The notes under the pieces are model-generated. The model did no database searches. It was not told the DNA's origin and worked only from the letters and a program-made list of their open reading frames with translations. Of a stretch of 64,000 nt of DNA, positions 34,379 through 42,850 are shown one piece after another (within the stretch, counting starts at the first letter, position 1; each line of letters begins with the position of its first letter). Source of the stretch: Capnocytophaga stomatis (lineage in GTDB: Bacteria > Bacteroidota > Bacteroidia > Flavobacteriales > Flavobacteriaceae). The DNA lies in contig NZ_CP022387.1 of assembly GCF_002302635.1 (NCBI RefSeq), positions 1,178,001 to 1,242,000 of the forward strand. The letters are read 5' to 3'. Position numbers and translations under genes: made by a program.

Positions 34379-34696
34379 ATGATTCTATCAACAACCCCAA
34401 CTCTTGAAGGGCATCCTATCAAAGAATATAAAGGCATCGTAACGGGAGAAACCATCATCGGAGCCAACGCTATTAAGGATTTTATGGCTGGGCTTACCGA
34501 CTTTTTTGGTGGGCGTTCCACTACATACGAAAAAGTGCTCATCGAAGCCAAAAACACAGCTCTTGCCGAACTGCAACAACGTGCCTCAATGATGGGAGCA
34601 AACGCCGTAGTGGGCATAGACCTTGATTATGAAACCGTTGGAAGCAACGGAGGAATGCTAATGGTAACTGCAAGCGGAACGGCAGTAGTTATCTAA
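34379..34696 (+). CDS. YbjQ/UPF0145 (DUF74) heavy-metal-binding-like protein
   Basis: 105 residues, full length for the family. The features are strong: the opening S-T-T-P-T-L-E-G, a G-x-x-x-G-E-x-I-x-G-A-N motif, a helix ending R-S-T-T-Y-E, and [20 protein letters not shown], then a strand pair ending [10 protein letters not shown]. YbjQ proteins form small pentameric barrels; their role is not settled. It lies 4 bases before dnaG and shares its promoter. Confidence 0.85.
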   Translation: MILSTTPTLEGHPIKEYKGIVTGETIIGANAIKDFMAGLTDFFGGRSTTYEKVLIEAKNTALAELQQRASMMGANAVVGIDLDYETVGSNGGMLMVTASGTAVVI

Positions 34697-34700
34697 ACAT

Positions 34701-36671
34701 ATGATTTCAAAAAATACCATCGACAAAGTTTACGACCAAATGCGGGTCGAAGAAGTGATTGGTGATTTCGTTCAACTGAAAAAGGCAGGTTCTAATTATA
34801 AAGGACTTAGCCCTTTTTCCAATGAACGGACTCCAAGTTTTATGGTCTCGCCCGTAAAGCAAATCTGGAAAGATTTTTCTTCCGGAAAGGGAGGGAATGC
34901 CATCGCTTTTCTGATGGAACACGAGCATTTCACCTATCCGGAAGCAATTCGGTATTTGGCAAAAAAATATCATATTGAAATTGAAGAAACCGAGATTTCT
35001 TCCGAAGAGAAAGAAAAAGCCAATGAGCGGGAAAGCCTTTACATTGTTTCGGAATTTGCCCAAAAATATTTTGAAGAAGTTTTGACCGAAACTGAGGAAG
35101 GAAAAGCCATCGGGATGACGTACTTCAAAGAACGAGGTTTTACGCTCGAAACTATCAAAAAATTCCGTTTGGGATATTCACCTAACGAATGGACAGCCCT
35201 CACCGATACGGCCTTAAAAAAAGGCTATCAGCTTGAATTTCTCGAAAAAACAGGACTGACCATCGTTAAAGAAGATAAAAAATTCGACCGATTTAAAGGC
35301 AGAGTAATGTTCCCCATTCATTCAATGAGCGGACGCGTATTGGGCTTCGGAGGTCGTATTCTTACGCAGGATAAAAAAGCCGCAAAATATCTCAACTCAC
35401 CCGAAAGTGAAATCTATCACAAAAGTAAGATTCTATACGGAATTTTTCACGCCAAACAAGCCATCGCCAAGGCAGATAATTGCTATTTGGTTGAAGGATA
35501 CACCGACGTAATTCAATTGCACCAAAAAGGAATTGAAAACGTAGTAGCATCAAGCGGGACGGCACTCACCCCTGAACAAATCCGATTAATAAACAGACTA
35601 ACCACCAACATAACAATGCTTTACGACGGAGACGCCGCAGGACTTCGAGCTTCTATCCGTGGAGTAGATTTGATTTTGGAGCAGGGAATGAATGTTAAAA
35701 TTTGTACTTTTCCCGAAGGAGAAGACCCTGATAGTTTTGCCCGAAAAACAGCCTATGAGGATTTAGTGCTTTATTTGGAAGAAAACGCCACTGATTTTAT
35801 TCGTTTTAAGGCTTCACTTTTGATGCAAGAGGCTAAAAATGACCCAATCAAACGAGCCGAAACCATTCGTGATATGGTGGAAAGTATTTCAAAAATTCCT
35901 GATTCTATCAAGCGAGAAGTGTACGTGCGTGAATGTGCCGTTATTATGGATATTTCGGAAGAAGTGCTTTTCTCCACACTTTCTCAAATCTTGAAAAAAG
36001 ATTTCTACGAAGGACAAAAAGTAGAACGCAAAAAACGCCAATCGCTCGAAGTCACTCGAAGTAAGGAAGAACAAGCTAAAATGGCCGTGAACCGACTGGA
36101 AATATTGGAACACGACCTCATCAAGCATCTTCTTTTGTACGGAAATAGAACTTGCGTGTTTACGGATTCCATACTTCAAGTTGATGAAGAAGGCAAATTG
36201 GAAGAGAAAAAAATTCAGCAAGAACTGAAAGTTTACGAAAAAATTTACCTTGAACTTCACGAGGACGAAATTCAGTTTGCCAATCCTGATTTCAAAAACA
36301 TTTATGATTTGGCAATGGAACAGTTCAACCAAGCGGAAGAATCGTATCAATTAGCAACTTTCATCAATCAATTACCGATGGAGCTTAGCCAGAAAGTTTC
36401 GCAAATTATTATGGAAGATGAAAATTTGCAATTACACGATTGGCTTCGGAAAGATATTGTGCCGAAAGACAAAGATGCAAACATCGATTTGGCTGTTTCA
36501 GACATCATTTTAAACATACGTAAGTTATTGGTTAGCCATCTAATAGAAAACATCACTGCAAAAATTAGCAATTCCGACGAAGACCAAAAACGCGAAATGT
36601 TGGAAGAAGTTTTGAATTACATACAACTGCAAAAAATATTGGGAAAACGCCTCAATCGTGTTGTGAATTAA
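34701..36671 (+). CDS. dnaG: DNA primase DnaG lacking zinc ligands
   Basis: 656 residues. DnaG makes the RNA primers for replication with the DnaB helicase. The N-terminal segment GLSPFSNERTPSF ... WKDFSSGKGG corresponds to the CHC2 zinc-binding domain, but the ligands are replaced: Ser37, Ser40, Asp58 and Ser61 stand where Cys, His, Cys, Cys are expected. The TOPRIM core is intact (LVEGYTDVI near 258 and LYDGDAAG near 306), with PEGEDPDSFARK after it. The C-terminal DnaB-interacting region follows from about 430. I recall that other flavobacterial DnaGs share this loss. Four bases after ybjQ. Confidence 0.95.
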   Translation: MISKNTIDKVYDQMRVEEVIGDFVQLKKAGSNYKGLSPFSNERTPSFMVSPVKQIWKDFSSGKGGNAIAFLMEHEHFTYPEAIRYLAKKYHIEIEETEISSEEKEKANERESLYIVSEFAQKYFEEVLTETEEGKAIGMTYFKERGFTLETIKKFRLGYSPNEWTALTDTALKKGYQLEFLEKTGLTIVKEDKKFDRFKGRVMFPIHSMSGRVLGFGGRILTQDKKAAKYLNSPESEIYHKSKILYGIFHAKQAIAKADNCYLVEGYTDVIQLHQKGIENVVASSGTALTPEQIRLINRLTTNITMLYDGDAAGLRASIRGVDLILEQGMNVKICTFPEGEDPDSFARKTAYEDLVLYLEENATDFIRFKASLLMQEAKNDPIKRAETIRDMVESISKIPDSIKREVYVRECAVIMDISEEVLFSTLSQILKKDFYEGQKVERKKRQSLEVTRSKEEQAKMAVNRLEILEHDLIKHLLLYGNRTCVFTDSILQVDEEGKLEEKKIQQELKVYEKIYLELHEDEIQFANPDFKNIYDLAMEQFNQAEESYQLATFINQLPMELSQKVSQIIMEDENLQLHDWLRKDIVPKDKDANIDLAVSDIILNIRKLLVSHLIENITAKISNSDEDQKREMLEEVLNYIQLQKILGKRLNRVVN

Positions 36672-36698
36672 TTGACTTTCAAGCATAAAAAACTCAAA

Positions 36699-36733
36699 AA
36701 AACTTTTTTTATTGAAAAAAGTTTATATCTTTG
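36699..36733 (+). promoter_or_regulatory. Promoter region of the 36772 lipoprotein with TATCTTTG
   Basis: TATCTTTG at 36726-36733, 38 bases before the ATG at 36772. Just upstream, AAACTTTTTT and AAAAAAGTTT form a hairpin (36700-36723) that may also end dnaG transcription. No TTTG at the standard -33 distance. Confidence 0.5.
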
Positions 36734-36771
36734 TATTTCGTTAGTGGTTTAATTTTAAATATTTTAACAAA

Positions 36772-37215
36772 ATGAAAAAAGTAGTATTAAGTTTAGCATC
36801 AGTTGCTCTTATGACGTTAGTTTCGTGTGATAGCTTCAATCAAACAAAACAAAAAGCAACAGAAGCAATGGAACAAGCAAAAGAAGAAAGTAAAGATGCT
36901 ATGAACCAAATGAAGGAAGAAGCAAGCAAAGCTGTTGAAAATGCTCAAGAAAAAATGAAAGATTTGGTATCGGGAATTGAAGTACCTAAATTCAGCAGTG
37001 ACGAAGCTCAAAAATTAGCCGATGAGTACACCAATTACTTGAAAGAATCTGCTGAAGCTGTGAAATCAGGAAGTGCTGAAAAAGTGAAAGAACTTCAAGC
37101 GAAAGCTGCTGAATGGCAAACAAAAATGCAGGAAACAGCCAAAAAATTAACTCCTGAAGATGCCACAAAATGGTCAGAATGGACTAAGAAAATTTCTGAA
37201 TTGCAAGCTGAATAA
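36772..37215 (+). CDS. Small helical lipoprotein
   Basis: 147 residues. Signal peptide with lipobox LVSC (Cys at residue 19). The mature part is an amphipathic helix of repeated A/E/K heptads (about 25-70: QKATEAMEQAKEESKDAM), followed by a second helical part. This resembles abundant apolipoprotein-like lipoproteins; function unknown. It has its own promoter and terminator, so it is probably highly expressed. Confidence 0.6.
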   Translation: MKKVVLSLASVALMTLVSCDSFNQTKQKATEAMEQAKEESKDAMNQMKEEASKAVENAQEKMKDLVSGIEVPKFSSDEAQKLADEYTNYLKESAEAVKSGSAEKVKELQAKAAEWQTKMQETAKKLTPEDATKWSEWTKKISELQAE

Positions 37216-37238
37216 TTCAATTTGAAGGCTAAAAACAT

Positions 37239-37266
37239 CAAAAAGACTGCTAAGGCGGTCTTTTTT
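37239..37266 (+). terminator. Rho-independent terminator
   Basis: AAAAAGACTGC pairs with GCGGTCTTTTT around TAAG, followed by T. It lies 24 bases after the lipoprotein gene. Confidence 0.8.
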
Positions 37267-37300
37267 AATCCCTCATTTTCAGCACAATTGTTGGCACAGA

Positions 37301-37330
37301 TTGTTAATTATGAATTATTTCATATCTTTG
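37301..37330 (+). promoter_or_regulatory. miaB: Promoter of miaB: TTG-N19-TATCTTTG
   Basis: TTG at 37301-37303 and TATCTTTG at 37323-37330 are 19 bases apart, the standard Bacteroidota distance. Transcription should start at about 37337, so translation cannot begin at the TTG at 37335; the ATG at 37353 is the start. Confidence 0.7.
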
Positions 37331-37352
37331 CCCCTTGATAAAAATCATCACT

Positions 37353-38798
37353 ATGGAAAAAGTTATTGACGAATCAAAGCAAGGACAAAGTCTTGTTTTG
37401 GAAGCAAATACGAACAATCACAAAAAATTATATATAGAAAGCTACGGTTGCCAAATGAATTTCTCGGATAGCGAAATTGTGGCTTCGATTCTCTCCGAGC
37501 AAGGTTACAACACCACACAAACACTTGAAGAAGCTGATTTGGTGCTACTTAACACTTGTTCTATTCGGGAAAAAGCCGAACAAACCATTCGCAAACGATT
37601 GGAACAATTCAATTCTATCAAAAGAAGCCGCCCTGCAATGAAAGTGGGCGTATTGGGATGTATGGCTGAACGACTAAAACACGCCTTTTTGGAAGAAGAA
37701 AAAATTGTGGATATGGTTGTAGGTCCTGACGCTTACAAAGATTTACCAAACCTTCTGCAAGAAGTAGAAGGCGGACGTGAAGCTGTCAATGTAATTCTTT
37801 CAAAAGATGAAACATACGCCGACATTTCACCCATCAGGCTGAACAGCAACGGAGTAACAGCCTTCGTTTCCATCACACGTGGATGCGACAATATGTGTAC
37901 TTTTTGTATTGTTCCGTTTACACGCGGACGCGAACGAAGTCGCGACCCTTTTTCTATACTAAATGAAATCAAAGACTTAGAAGAGAGAGGATTTAAAGAA
38001 ATTACGCTTTTAGGTCAGAACGTGGATAGTTATCTTTGGTACGGTGGCGGACTGAAAAAAGATTTCGACAAAGCCAGCGAAATGCAAAAAGCCACTGCGG
38101 TGAATTTTGCAAAACTACTTGATATGGTGGCTGTTGCTCATCCAAAAATGCGTATTCGTTTCTCCACTTCCAACCCGCAAGATATGACTCTTGATGTGAT
38201 TGACACAATGGCAAAACATCACAATATCTGCAAATATATTCACTTGCCTGTACAAAGCGGAAGTAACCGTATCTTAAAGGCAATGAACCGATTACATACA
38301 AGAGAAGAATATTTTACATTAATTGATAACATCCGTGAACGCATTCCTGAATGTGCCATTTCACAAGATATGATTGCAGGTTTCCCAACTGAAACGGAAG
38401 AAGACCACCAAGACACACTTTCACTTATGGAGTACGTAAAATACGACTTTGGGTTTATGTTTGCCTATTCGGAACGACCAGGAACGCTTGCTGCACGCAA
38501 AATCGAAGATGATGTTCCTGAGGAAGTCAAAAAACGCCGTCTTTCCGAAATCATTGATTTACAGCAGAAACACAGTCTTCTTCGCACACAGGAAAAAGTG
38601 GGACAAATTTGCGAAGTGCTCATCGAAGGAAATTCCAAGAAATCAGACGAACAATGGATGGGAAGAAATACACAAAACACAGTAGTTGTTTTCCCAAAAG
38701 AGCATTACAAAGTAGGTGATTTTGTGAACGTTAAGATAGAAAGTTGCACATCAACCACCCTTATCGGAAAAGCCATTGGGTATAGCGATATGATGTAA
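37353..38798 (+). CDS. miaB: tRNA-2-methylthio-N6-dimethylallyladenosine synthase MiaB
   Basis: 481 residues from the ATG at 37353. A longer frame from TTG at 37335 would lie at or before the transcription start. The N-terminal [4Fe-4S] cysteines are in [24 protein letters not shown] and [10 protein letters not shown]; the radical-SAM cluster is [12 protein letters not shown] domain at the C terminus. It adds the methylthio group to ms2i6A37 of tRNAs reading U-starting codons. luxS follows 61 bases later and may be co-transcribed. Confidence 0.95.
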   Translation: MEKVIDESKQGQSLVLEANTNNHKKLYIESYGCQMNFSDSEIVASILSEQGYNTTQTLEEADLVLLNTCSIREKAEQTIRKRLEQFNSIKRSRPAMKVGVLGCMAERLKHAFLEEEKIVDMVVGPDAYKDLPNLLQEVEGGREAVNVILSKDETYADISPIRLNSNGVTAFVSITRGCDNMCTFCIVPFTRGRERSRDPFSILNEIKDLEERGFKEITLLGQNVDSYLWYGGGLKKDFDKASEMQKATAVNFAKLLDMVAVAHPKMRIRFSTSNPQDMTLDVIDTMAKHHNICKYIHLPVQSGSNRILKAMNRLHTREEYFTLIDNIRERIPECAISQDMIAGFPTETEEDHQDTLSLMEYVKYDFGFMFAYSERPGTLAARKIEDDVPEEVKKRRLSEIIDLQQKHSLLRTQEKVGQICEVLIEGNSKKSDEQWMGRNTQNTVVVFPKEHYKVGDFVNVKIESCTSTTLIGKAIGYSDMM

Positions 38799-38859
38799 CT
38801 GAAAGCTGACTTAATTTTTAAAATTCCTATTTAGATAAAAACAAAATCATCATACAATT

Positions 38860-39336
38860 ATGGAAAGAATAGCAAGTTTTTGTATTGACCATTTAAAATT
38901 AGAGCGAGGAATTTACGTTTCTCGCAAAGATTATGTAGGGAAAGAGGTACTCACCTCGTTTGATATTCGTATGAAGTTGCCTTATCGCGAACCTGTTTTA
39001 GGAGCTGCTGAAATTCACACCATTGAGCATTTAGCAGCGACTTGGCTACGCAACAGCGATTGGAAAGACAAAATCATCTACTGGGGACCAATGGGCTGCC
39101 AAACAGGAAATTATCTTATCTTGGCAGGAGATTTTTCGTCAAAAGATATTGTTCCGTTAATTACCGAATTATTCCAATATATGGCTGATTTTGAAGGAGA
39201 AATACCGGGAGCATCGGCAATGGAATGCGGAAATTTTTACAATAACAACCTCCCAATGGCAAAATACGAAGCGAAAAAATATCTTGAAGAAGTGCTTTAC
39301 AATCTAAAAGAAGAAAATCTAAATTATCCTAATTAA
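38860..39336 (+). CDS. luxS: S-ribosylhomocysteine lyase LuxS
   Basis: 158 residues, full length. The metal ligands are in HTIEHL (H-x-x-E-H) and M-E-C-G-N-F, and the catalytic Cys is in G-C-Q-T-G. LuxS converts S-ribosylhomocysteine to homocysteine and DPD (the AI-2 precursor) in the activated methyl cycle. Cytoplasmic homodimer. Whether AI-2 is used as a signal cannot be told from here. Confidence 0.97.
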   Translation: MERIASFCIDHLKLERGIYVSRKDYVGKEVLTSFDIRMKLPYREPVLGAAEIHTIEHLAATWLRNSDWKDKIIYWGPMGCQTGNYLILAGDFSSKDIVPLITELFQYMADFEGEIPGASAMECGNFYNNNLPMAKYEAKKYLEEVLYNLKEENLNYPN

Positions 39337-39355
39337 CAGATAATTATCATCACAC

Positions 39356-39390
39356 AACTCCAAATTATTAATTATGATTTGGAGTTTTTT
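39356..39390 (+). terminator. luxS: Terminator of luxS
   Basis: AACTCCAAAT pairs with ATTTGGAGTT, followed by TTTT. It lies 19 bases after luxS. Confidence 0.85.
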
Positions 39391-39411
39391 GTTTTTACTT
39401 TGTAAATACAA

Positions 39412-39440
39412 AAAACCTCTTGATTTCTCAAGAGGTTTTC
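39412..39440 (-). terminator. Terminator of tRNA-Gln
   Basis: On the - strand AAAACCTCTTGA pairs with TCAAGAGGTTTT and is followed by TTGTATTT, just downstream of the tRNA. Confidence 0.8.
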
Positions 39441-39441
39441 G

Positions 39442-39512
39442 TTGGCTCACAAGGACTCGAACCTTGAATAACAGAACCAAAATCTGCTGTGTTACCATTA
39501 CACCATGAGCCA
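39442..39512 (-). tRNA. tRNA-Gln (anticodon UUG)
   Basis: Full cloverleaf on the - strand, 71 bases. Acceptor TGGCTCA pairs with TGAGCCA, D arm GTGT/ACAC, anticodon stem GCAGA/TCTGT with loop TTTTGGT (anticodon TTG, reading CAA and probably CAG), and T arm with GGTTCGAGTCC. Discriminator base A; CCA is not encoded. It has its own promoter and terminator and stands alone. Confidence 0.95.
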
Positions 39513-39530
39513 TTGGTTATTTTTGCGGTG

Positions 39531-39561
39531 CAAAGATACAATCTTTTTTTTAACTTCCAAA
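39531..39561 (-). promoter_or_regulatory. Promoter of tRNA-Gln: TTTG-N19-TATCTTTG
   Basis: On the - strand TTTG (39561-39558) and TATCTTTG (39538-39531) are 19 bases apart, a perfect consensus. It lies 18 bases upstream of the tRNA 5' end, as expected for a strong stable-RNA promoter. Confidence 0.8.
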
Positions 39562-39626
39562 TATTTTTCAGAAAAAATTTAGCTCCGCATTAAATAAAAG
39601 AACAAAACATATTAAAAATCAAACAC

Positions 39627-40769
39627 TTAATTCAATTTAAAATTTATCGGATAAATGAAAACTAAAAAAGTAGGTTTGCCATCTTTCATTGCCGGAGCTT
39701 TTACCGAAAGTTTTTTAATAATACGTATCGCCTCATTTCTTAAAATTTGAGTTTCATCACCCAAAGCTGCTAATATTTGAACGCTTTTATCTTCCTTTAT
39801 TTTAAAAACAACATAAACAGTTCTTTGAATGTTATATTTCGCCGCCAATTCCGGATATTGAAAATTTCTTTGCACGTGTTCATTCAAACATTTCTGAAAA
39901 CTTCCAAAAGTAAAGAACGAATCCTTACAAGATTTGATTTGCGGATAAACATCAGGAGGGGTGGATGAATCATATGTTTCCTTTTTATTAAATATAATAG
40001 GAACAAAATTAATGGAACCTACTAACTTTCCGTTCTTTCGTGCCGGAATAAATTTTGGAAATTCTCTTGATTTTTGATACACTTCTCTTGCTAAAGCCTC
40101 ATCTTCTCCTTCAATACCCTCAACCATAGAATTTCCGTCAGAATCAATTTTTAATAACATATAAACAGATTTTTCTTCTCCGTCATCTTCCGTCGCTATC
40201 CTTTCAAACATAAATTTTCGAATACATTTACCTAAAGATTTATTTTCATCTTCTGCACTTTCACAACTTTCCCATTTTGCCTCCACATCAGGATTAGAAA
40301 AATATTTTTCCTGCTTGAGGGCTTTCTCTCTCTTGAATGTCAGAGGCATTGTGTACGTAAACTCAATCGGATTTCCGGCTTTTTGAGCAGGAACGAACAA
40401 AGGCATCTGCTTTAAAAGTCGTTCTCCTTCTTCAATTAAAGCATTTTGATTGGAATGAATTCTTACTTTTTCAATCTTCCCATCGGCATTAACTTTAAAC
40501 ACAAGATAGACTCTTCCCTCAAGATTTTCAGCGTTTTGCACATTTTCTTTAAAATAAGCAACAAGACACTTTTTAAATCCTTCAATGGTTCCGTTTGCGT
40601 CCTGACAATTACTCATTTTGGGATACTCATCGGGTTCCACTTTCTCAATAGCAAGGGAATTATCAGGCAAAACAGAATCTTTCTCTATTGAAAAATAACT
40701 TTCAGTAGCTTTGAAAGCATACACTGAAAAAGACATCATTGTCACAACGAGCAGAAAATATTTCTTCAT
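39627..40769 (-). CDS. Exported protein with three TonB-C-like domains
   Basis: 380 residues with a signal peptide (KKYFLLVVTMMSFSVYA). Three units at about 50-150, 155-265 and 270-380 each have a Cys pair near the start (S-x-C-x-x-x-x-x-x-x-x-x-F-x-K-C-L), a strand such as VYLVFKVNADGKIEKV or TVYVVFKIKEDKSV, and an ending with F-x-P-A. This is the TonB C-terminal fold with an extra disulphide-like pair. No N-terminal anchor with Pro-rich spacer is present, so it is not a classical TonB; it may bind envelope proteins. Monocistronic. Confidence 0.65.
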   Translation of the reverse strand: MKKYFLLVVTMMSFSVYAFKATESYFSIEKDSVLPDNSLAIEKVEPDEYPKMSNCQDANGTIEGFKKCLVAYFKENVQNAENLEGRVYLVFKVNADGKIEKVRIHSNQNALIEEGERLLKQMPLFVPAQKAGNPIEFTYTMPLTFKREKALKQEKYFSNPDVEAKWESCESAEDENKSLGKCIRKFMFERIATEDDGEEKSVYMLLKIDSDGNSMVEGIEGEDEALAREVYQKSREFPKFIPARKNGKLVGSINFVPIIFNKKETYDSSTPPDVYPQIKSCKDSFFTFGSFQKCLNEHVQRNFQYPELAAKYNIQRTVYVVFKIKEDKSVQILAALGDETQILRNEAIRIIKKLSVKAPAMKDGKPTFLVFIYPINFKLN

Positions 40770-40862
40770 ACACAGCCAAAATTTATGTTAATAATAGCAA
40801 ATATAAACATTTTATCACAAAATAAGGGGGTTAAAATGTAATGTACAAAAACATACAAACCA

Positions 40863-40987
40863 AAAAAGCCCGAAAAAACATTAAAAATAAGGGAGTTACA
40901 ACCAAAAAAGCCCGAAAATGGAAACAAAACCAAATGTACAACAATTACTATTAACTACTATTTAATTACCATTTAAAAAGCCCGAAA
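40863..40987. repeat. Three AAAAAGCCCGAAA direct repeats
   Basis: Copies start at 40863, 40905 and 40975 (spacings 42 and 70). The 13-base unit is conserved while the flanks differ, as in iterons or protein-binding sites. No replication gene is next to it. Confidence 0.5.
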
Positions 40988-41059
40988 TTACCATATAATT
41001 TGCTGTAACTACTATTATGAGGCACAAAGGTACTAAAAACTACCAAACCCCAATAAAAC

Positions 41060-41082
41060 AAGCCCTTTTGGGGCTTTTTTTT
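41060..41082 (+). terminator. Terminator-like hairpin AAGCCC/GGGGCTT
   Basis: AGCCC pairs with GGGCT around TTTTG and is followed by TTTTTTT. It is not adjacent to any + strand gene now present, so the gene it served may be lost. Confidence 0.6.
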
Positions 41083-41431
41083 ATGTCTCCGGAGTTGCCG
41101 GAACCCCCTGCCGGGACCCGCCCAACCCACCATTTGCGTACCCCAACGAAAATGATAACTACTACCCCGAAAAACAGGTATTTTAGTAGTTGCTATTATA
41201 GTTGTTATTACATTTGCTATTACATTTTACTTGTTTTACACCCTTATTAAAATGGGGGTGCTGGTGTAAAAAAATAATATTACCCCTATGTTTTTAAGAA
41301 TTACAAGGGGAGGATTACCATTTAAAAAATAGAATTTTTAAATACAAAATATTGATTTATACTAAATTAGATGTTTTGTTGTGCTTATTCTGCGAGGGGT
41401 ATGACTGAACCGACACATTTTATTTTACATT

Positions 41432-42082
41432 TTACTCCAACCTAACTACCCCTACCACTAAGGCAATGGCATATATTTGAGACTTATGCAACTCAAACGG
41501 CTCGTATTTTTCATTGTCGGAAACGAGTGTAATATGTTCATTATCTGAACCTTTACAAACACGCTTAATTAACGCTCCTTGCTCTGTATCTAATACATAT
41601 ACTTTATTCCATTGAAAGAAAATATCTTGCAGGGATAATTTCTTACAGGCAACCACATCACCGCTGTTGTATTTAGGAATCATTGACGAGCCTTTTACGG
41701 GAATAAGATAGTCCGCACCTCTAAACATTGGTATTACATAACGCTCACAATCAAGCTCTAACACAGAAACTTCCCCACTACCTATCCCCGCCATTGCATC
41801 CAACGGAATAAGCGGAATCCCCTCATTAAGACTCTCTGTATAGGTAGCAACAGGTAAGTTTTGCTCACTTTTAAGCATCTCACCCTTGCCTGTAAGCAAC
41901 CATTCGTAATTTATTTCGAAAGCATTTGTAATTTTCTCTAAAAAACCGAATTTAGGTTCGGTTCCCGATATATAATTACGAACATTGGCTTCATTTACTC
42001 CGACTTTTTTAGCAAAATCACTATTATTTCCATTAGAAAAATGAGAAACAAGCTCATTGATTCTAAAATTTATACTACTCAT
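41432..42082 (-). CDS. Phage-type CI/S24 repressor
   Basis: 216 residues from the Met at 42082; a start at 42088 adds two residues. Residues 1-70 are a helix-turn-helix domain (FAKKVGVNEANVRNYISGTE). The C-terminal half is an S24/LexA-type peptidase: PVKGSSMIPKYNSGDVV with the Ser nucleophile and the Lys of A-L-I-K-R-V. Such repressors hold a prophage silent and cleave themselves after RecA activation. The gene faces away from the early genes that start at 42185, and TTCGAA sites lie between them. Confidence 0.85.
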   Translation of the reverse strand: MSSINFRINELVSHFSNGNNSDFAKKVGVNEANVRNYISGTEPKFGFLEKITNAFEINYEWLLTGKGEMLKSEQNLPVATYTESLNEGIPLIPLDAMAGIGSGEVSVLELDCERYVIPMFRGADYLIPVKGSSMIPKYNSGDVVACKKLSLQDIFFQWNKVYVLDTEQGALIKRVCKGSDNEHITLVSDNEKYEPFELHKSQIYAIALVVGVVRLE

Positions 42083-42103
42083 AATCAATCAGTTTTAAAA
42101 ATA

Positions 42104-42141
42104 TTCGAAAAATAATTCGAATTTTATTTTGTTATTTCGAA
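42104..42141. promoter_or_regulatory. Three TTCGAA sites between the divergent phage genes
   Basis: TTCGAA at 42104-42109, 42116-42121 and 42136-42141 (start-to-start 12 and 20 bases) lie between the repressor start (42082) and the early gene (42185). Dyad sites in this position are typical repressor operators. Confidence 0.5.
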
Positions 42142-42184
42142 ATTTGTCGCGAATTTTGTCCCGTGAAACAATACAAACAGGACG

Positions 42185-42400
42185 ATGTGCAAAGGTAAGA
42201 ATAAAAAATACAAGTACAATCAAAGTATTATAAATGAATTGTCTAAAAGTTACGGCGTTACGGTTGATTTTGTCCGCAAGGCGTTGGCAGGCGACCGAGT
42301 AAGTAATACAGCCGAAGATATTAAAAAAGACTATTACAAAGCCGAAAAGGCTGTAAATGAAGTAACAAAAGTAGTATTAAATAACGTTATAAATCAATAA
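42185..42400 (+). CDS. Small phage early protein, probable DNA-binding
   Basis: 71 residues, basic. The segment IINELSKSYGVTVDFVRKAL looks like a helix-turn-helix, and the rest is a charged helix. It occupies the place of Cro/CII-type genes opposite a CI repressor, 96 bases from it. The next gene starts 4 bases downstream. Confidence 0.5.
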   Translation: MCKGKNKKYKYNQSIINELSKSYGVTVDFVRKALAGDRVSNTAEDIKKDYYKAEKAVNEVTKVVLNNVINQ

Positions 42401-42403
42401 ATT

Positions 42404-42850
42404 ATGACAGAATTAATAACAATCACAGAGCAAAACGGACAAAGAGCCGTAAACGCAAGAGAATTGCATCAATTCCTTGAAGTTGGTAGAGATTTTTCCA
42501 ACTGGATTAAAGACAGAATAGAGGATTATGGATTTGTTGAAAATCAAGATTTTGTGGTTTTCGCCAAATCTGGCGAAAACTCAAACGGCGGACGACCATT
42601 AAAAGAATACGCCATTAGTATAGATATGGCAAAGGAGCTAAGTATGGTGGAGCGAAACGAAAAAGGCAAGTTGGCAAGGCTTTATTTTATCGAAATGGAG
42701 AAAAAAGCAAAAGAGCCACAGCCCAAACTTCTGCCCAGTGGCAAACGCAATCAGCAACAGATAGAGCTCATAGAACTCATCCGTGCCAACCTGTTGCGTG
42801 GCGATGTGGTAGCCGGTAAACTTCTACAATGTTTTAAAGTCGGATTTTGA
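42404..42850 (+). CDS. AntA/AntB-type phage antirepressor, C-terminally broken
   Basis: 148 residues. The N-terminal 95 residues are a clear AntA/AntB domain (VNARELHQFLEVGRDFSNWI, FVENQDFVVFAKSGENSNGG, YAISIDMAKELSMVERNEKG). From about 42813 the coding continues in the wrong frame through a methylase gene fragment, so the last 13 or so residues are not original and the normal C-terminal effector region is missing. Probably not functional as an antirepressor. Confidence 0.7.
   Translation: MTELITITEQNGQRAVNARELHQFLEVGRDFSNWIKDRIEDYGFVENQDFVVFAKSGENSNGGRPLKEYAISIDMAKELSMVERNEKGKLARLYFIEMEKKAKEPQPKLLPSGKRNQQQIELIELIRANLLRGDVVAGKLLQCFKVGF

Larger units (their letters stand above)
40770..41431. 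other. Gene-free border of the prophage remnant
   Basis: No gene seen. It has three AAAAAGCCCGAAA repeats (40863-40987), related TAACTACTAT and ACTACTATT motifs, the hairpin at 41060-41082, a small G+C-rich patch near 41090-41140, an inverted repeat TTTTACACC/GGTGTAAAA (41234-41270) and another, CCCCT/AGGGG (41284-41320). This density of repeats is unlike nearby intergenic DNA and suggests phage or plasmid control DNA. Confidence 0.5.

Noticed and set aside
37335-37352. TTG start for miaB six codons upstream of the ATG
   Set aside because: It lies five bases after the promoter box TATCTTTG, at or before the expected transcription start.
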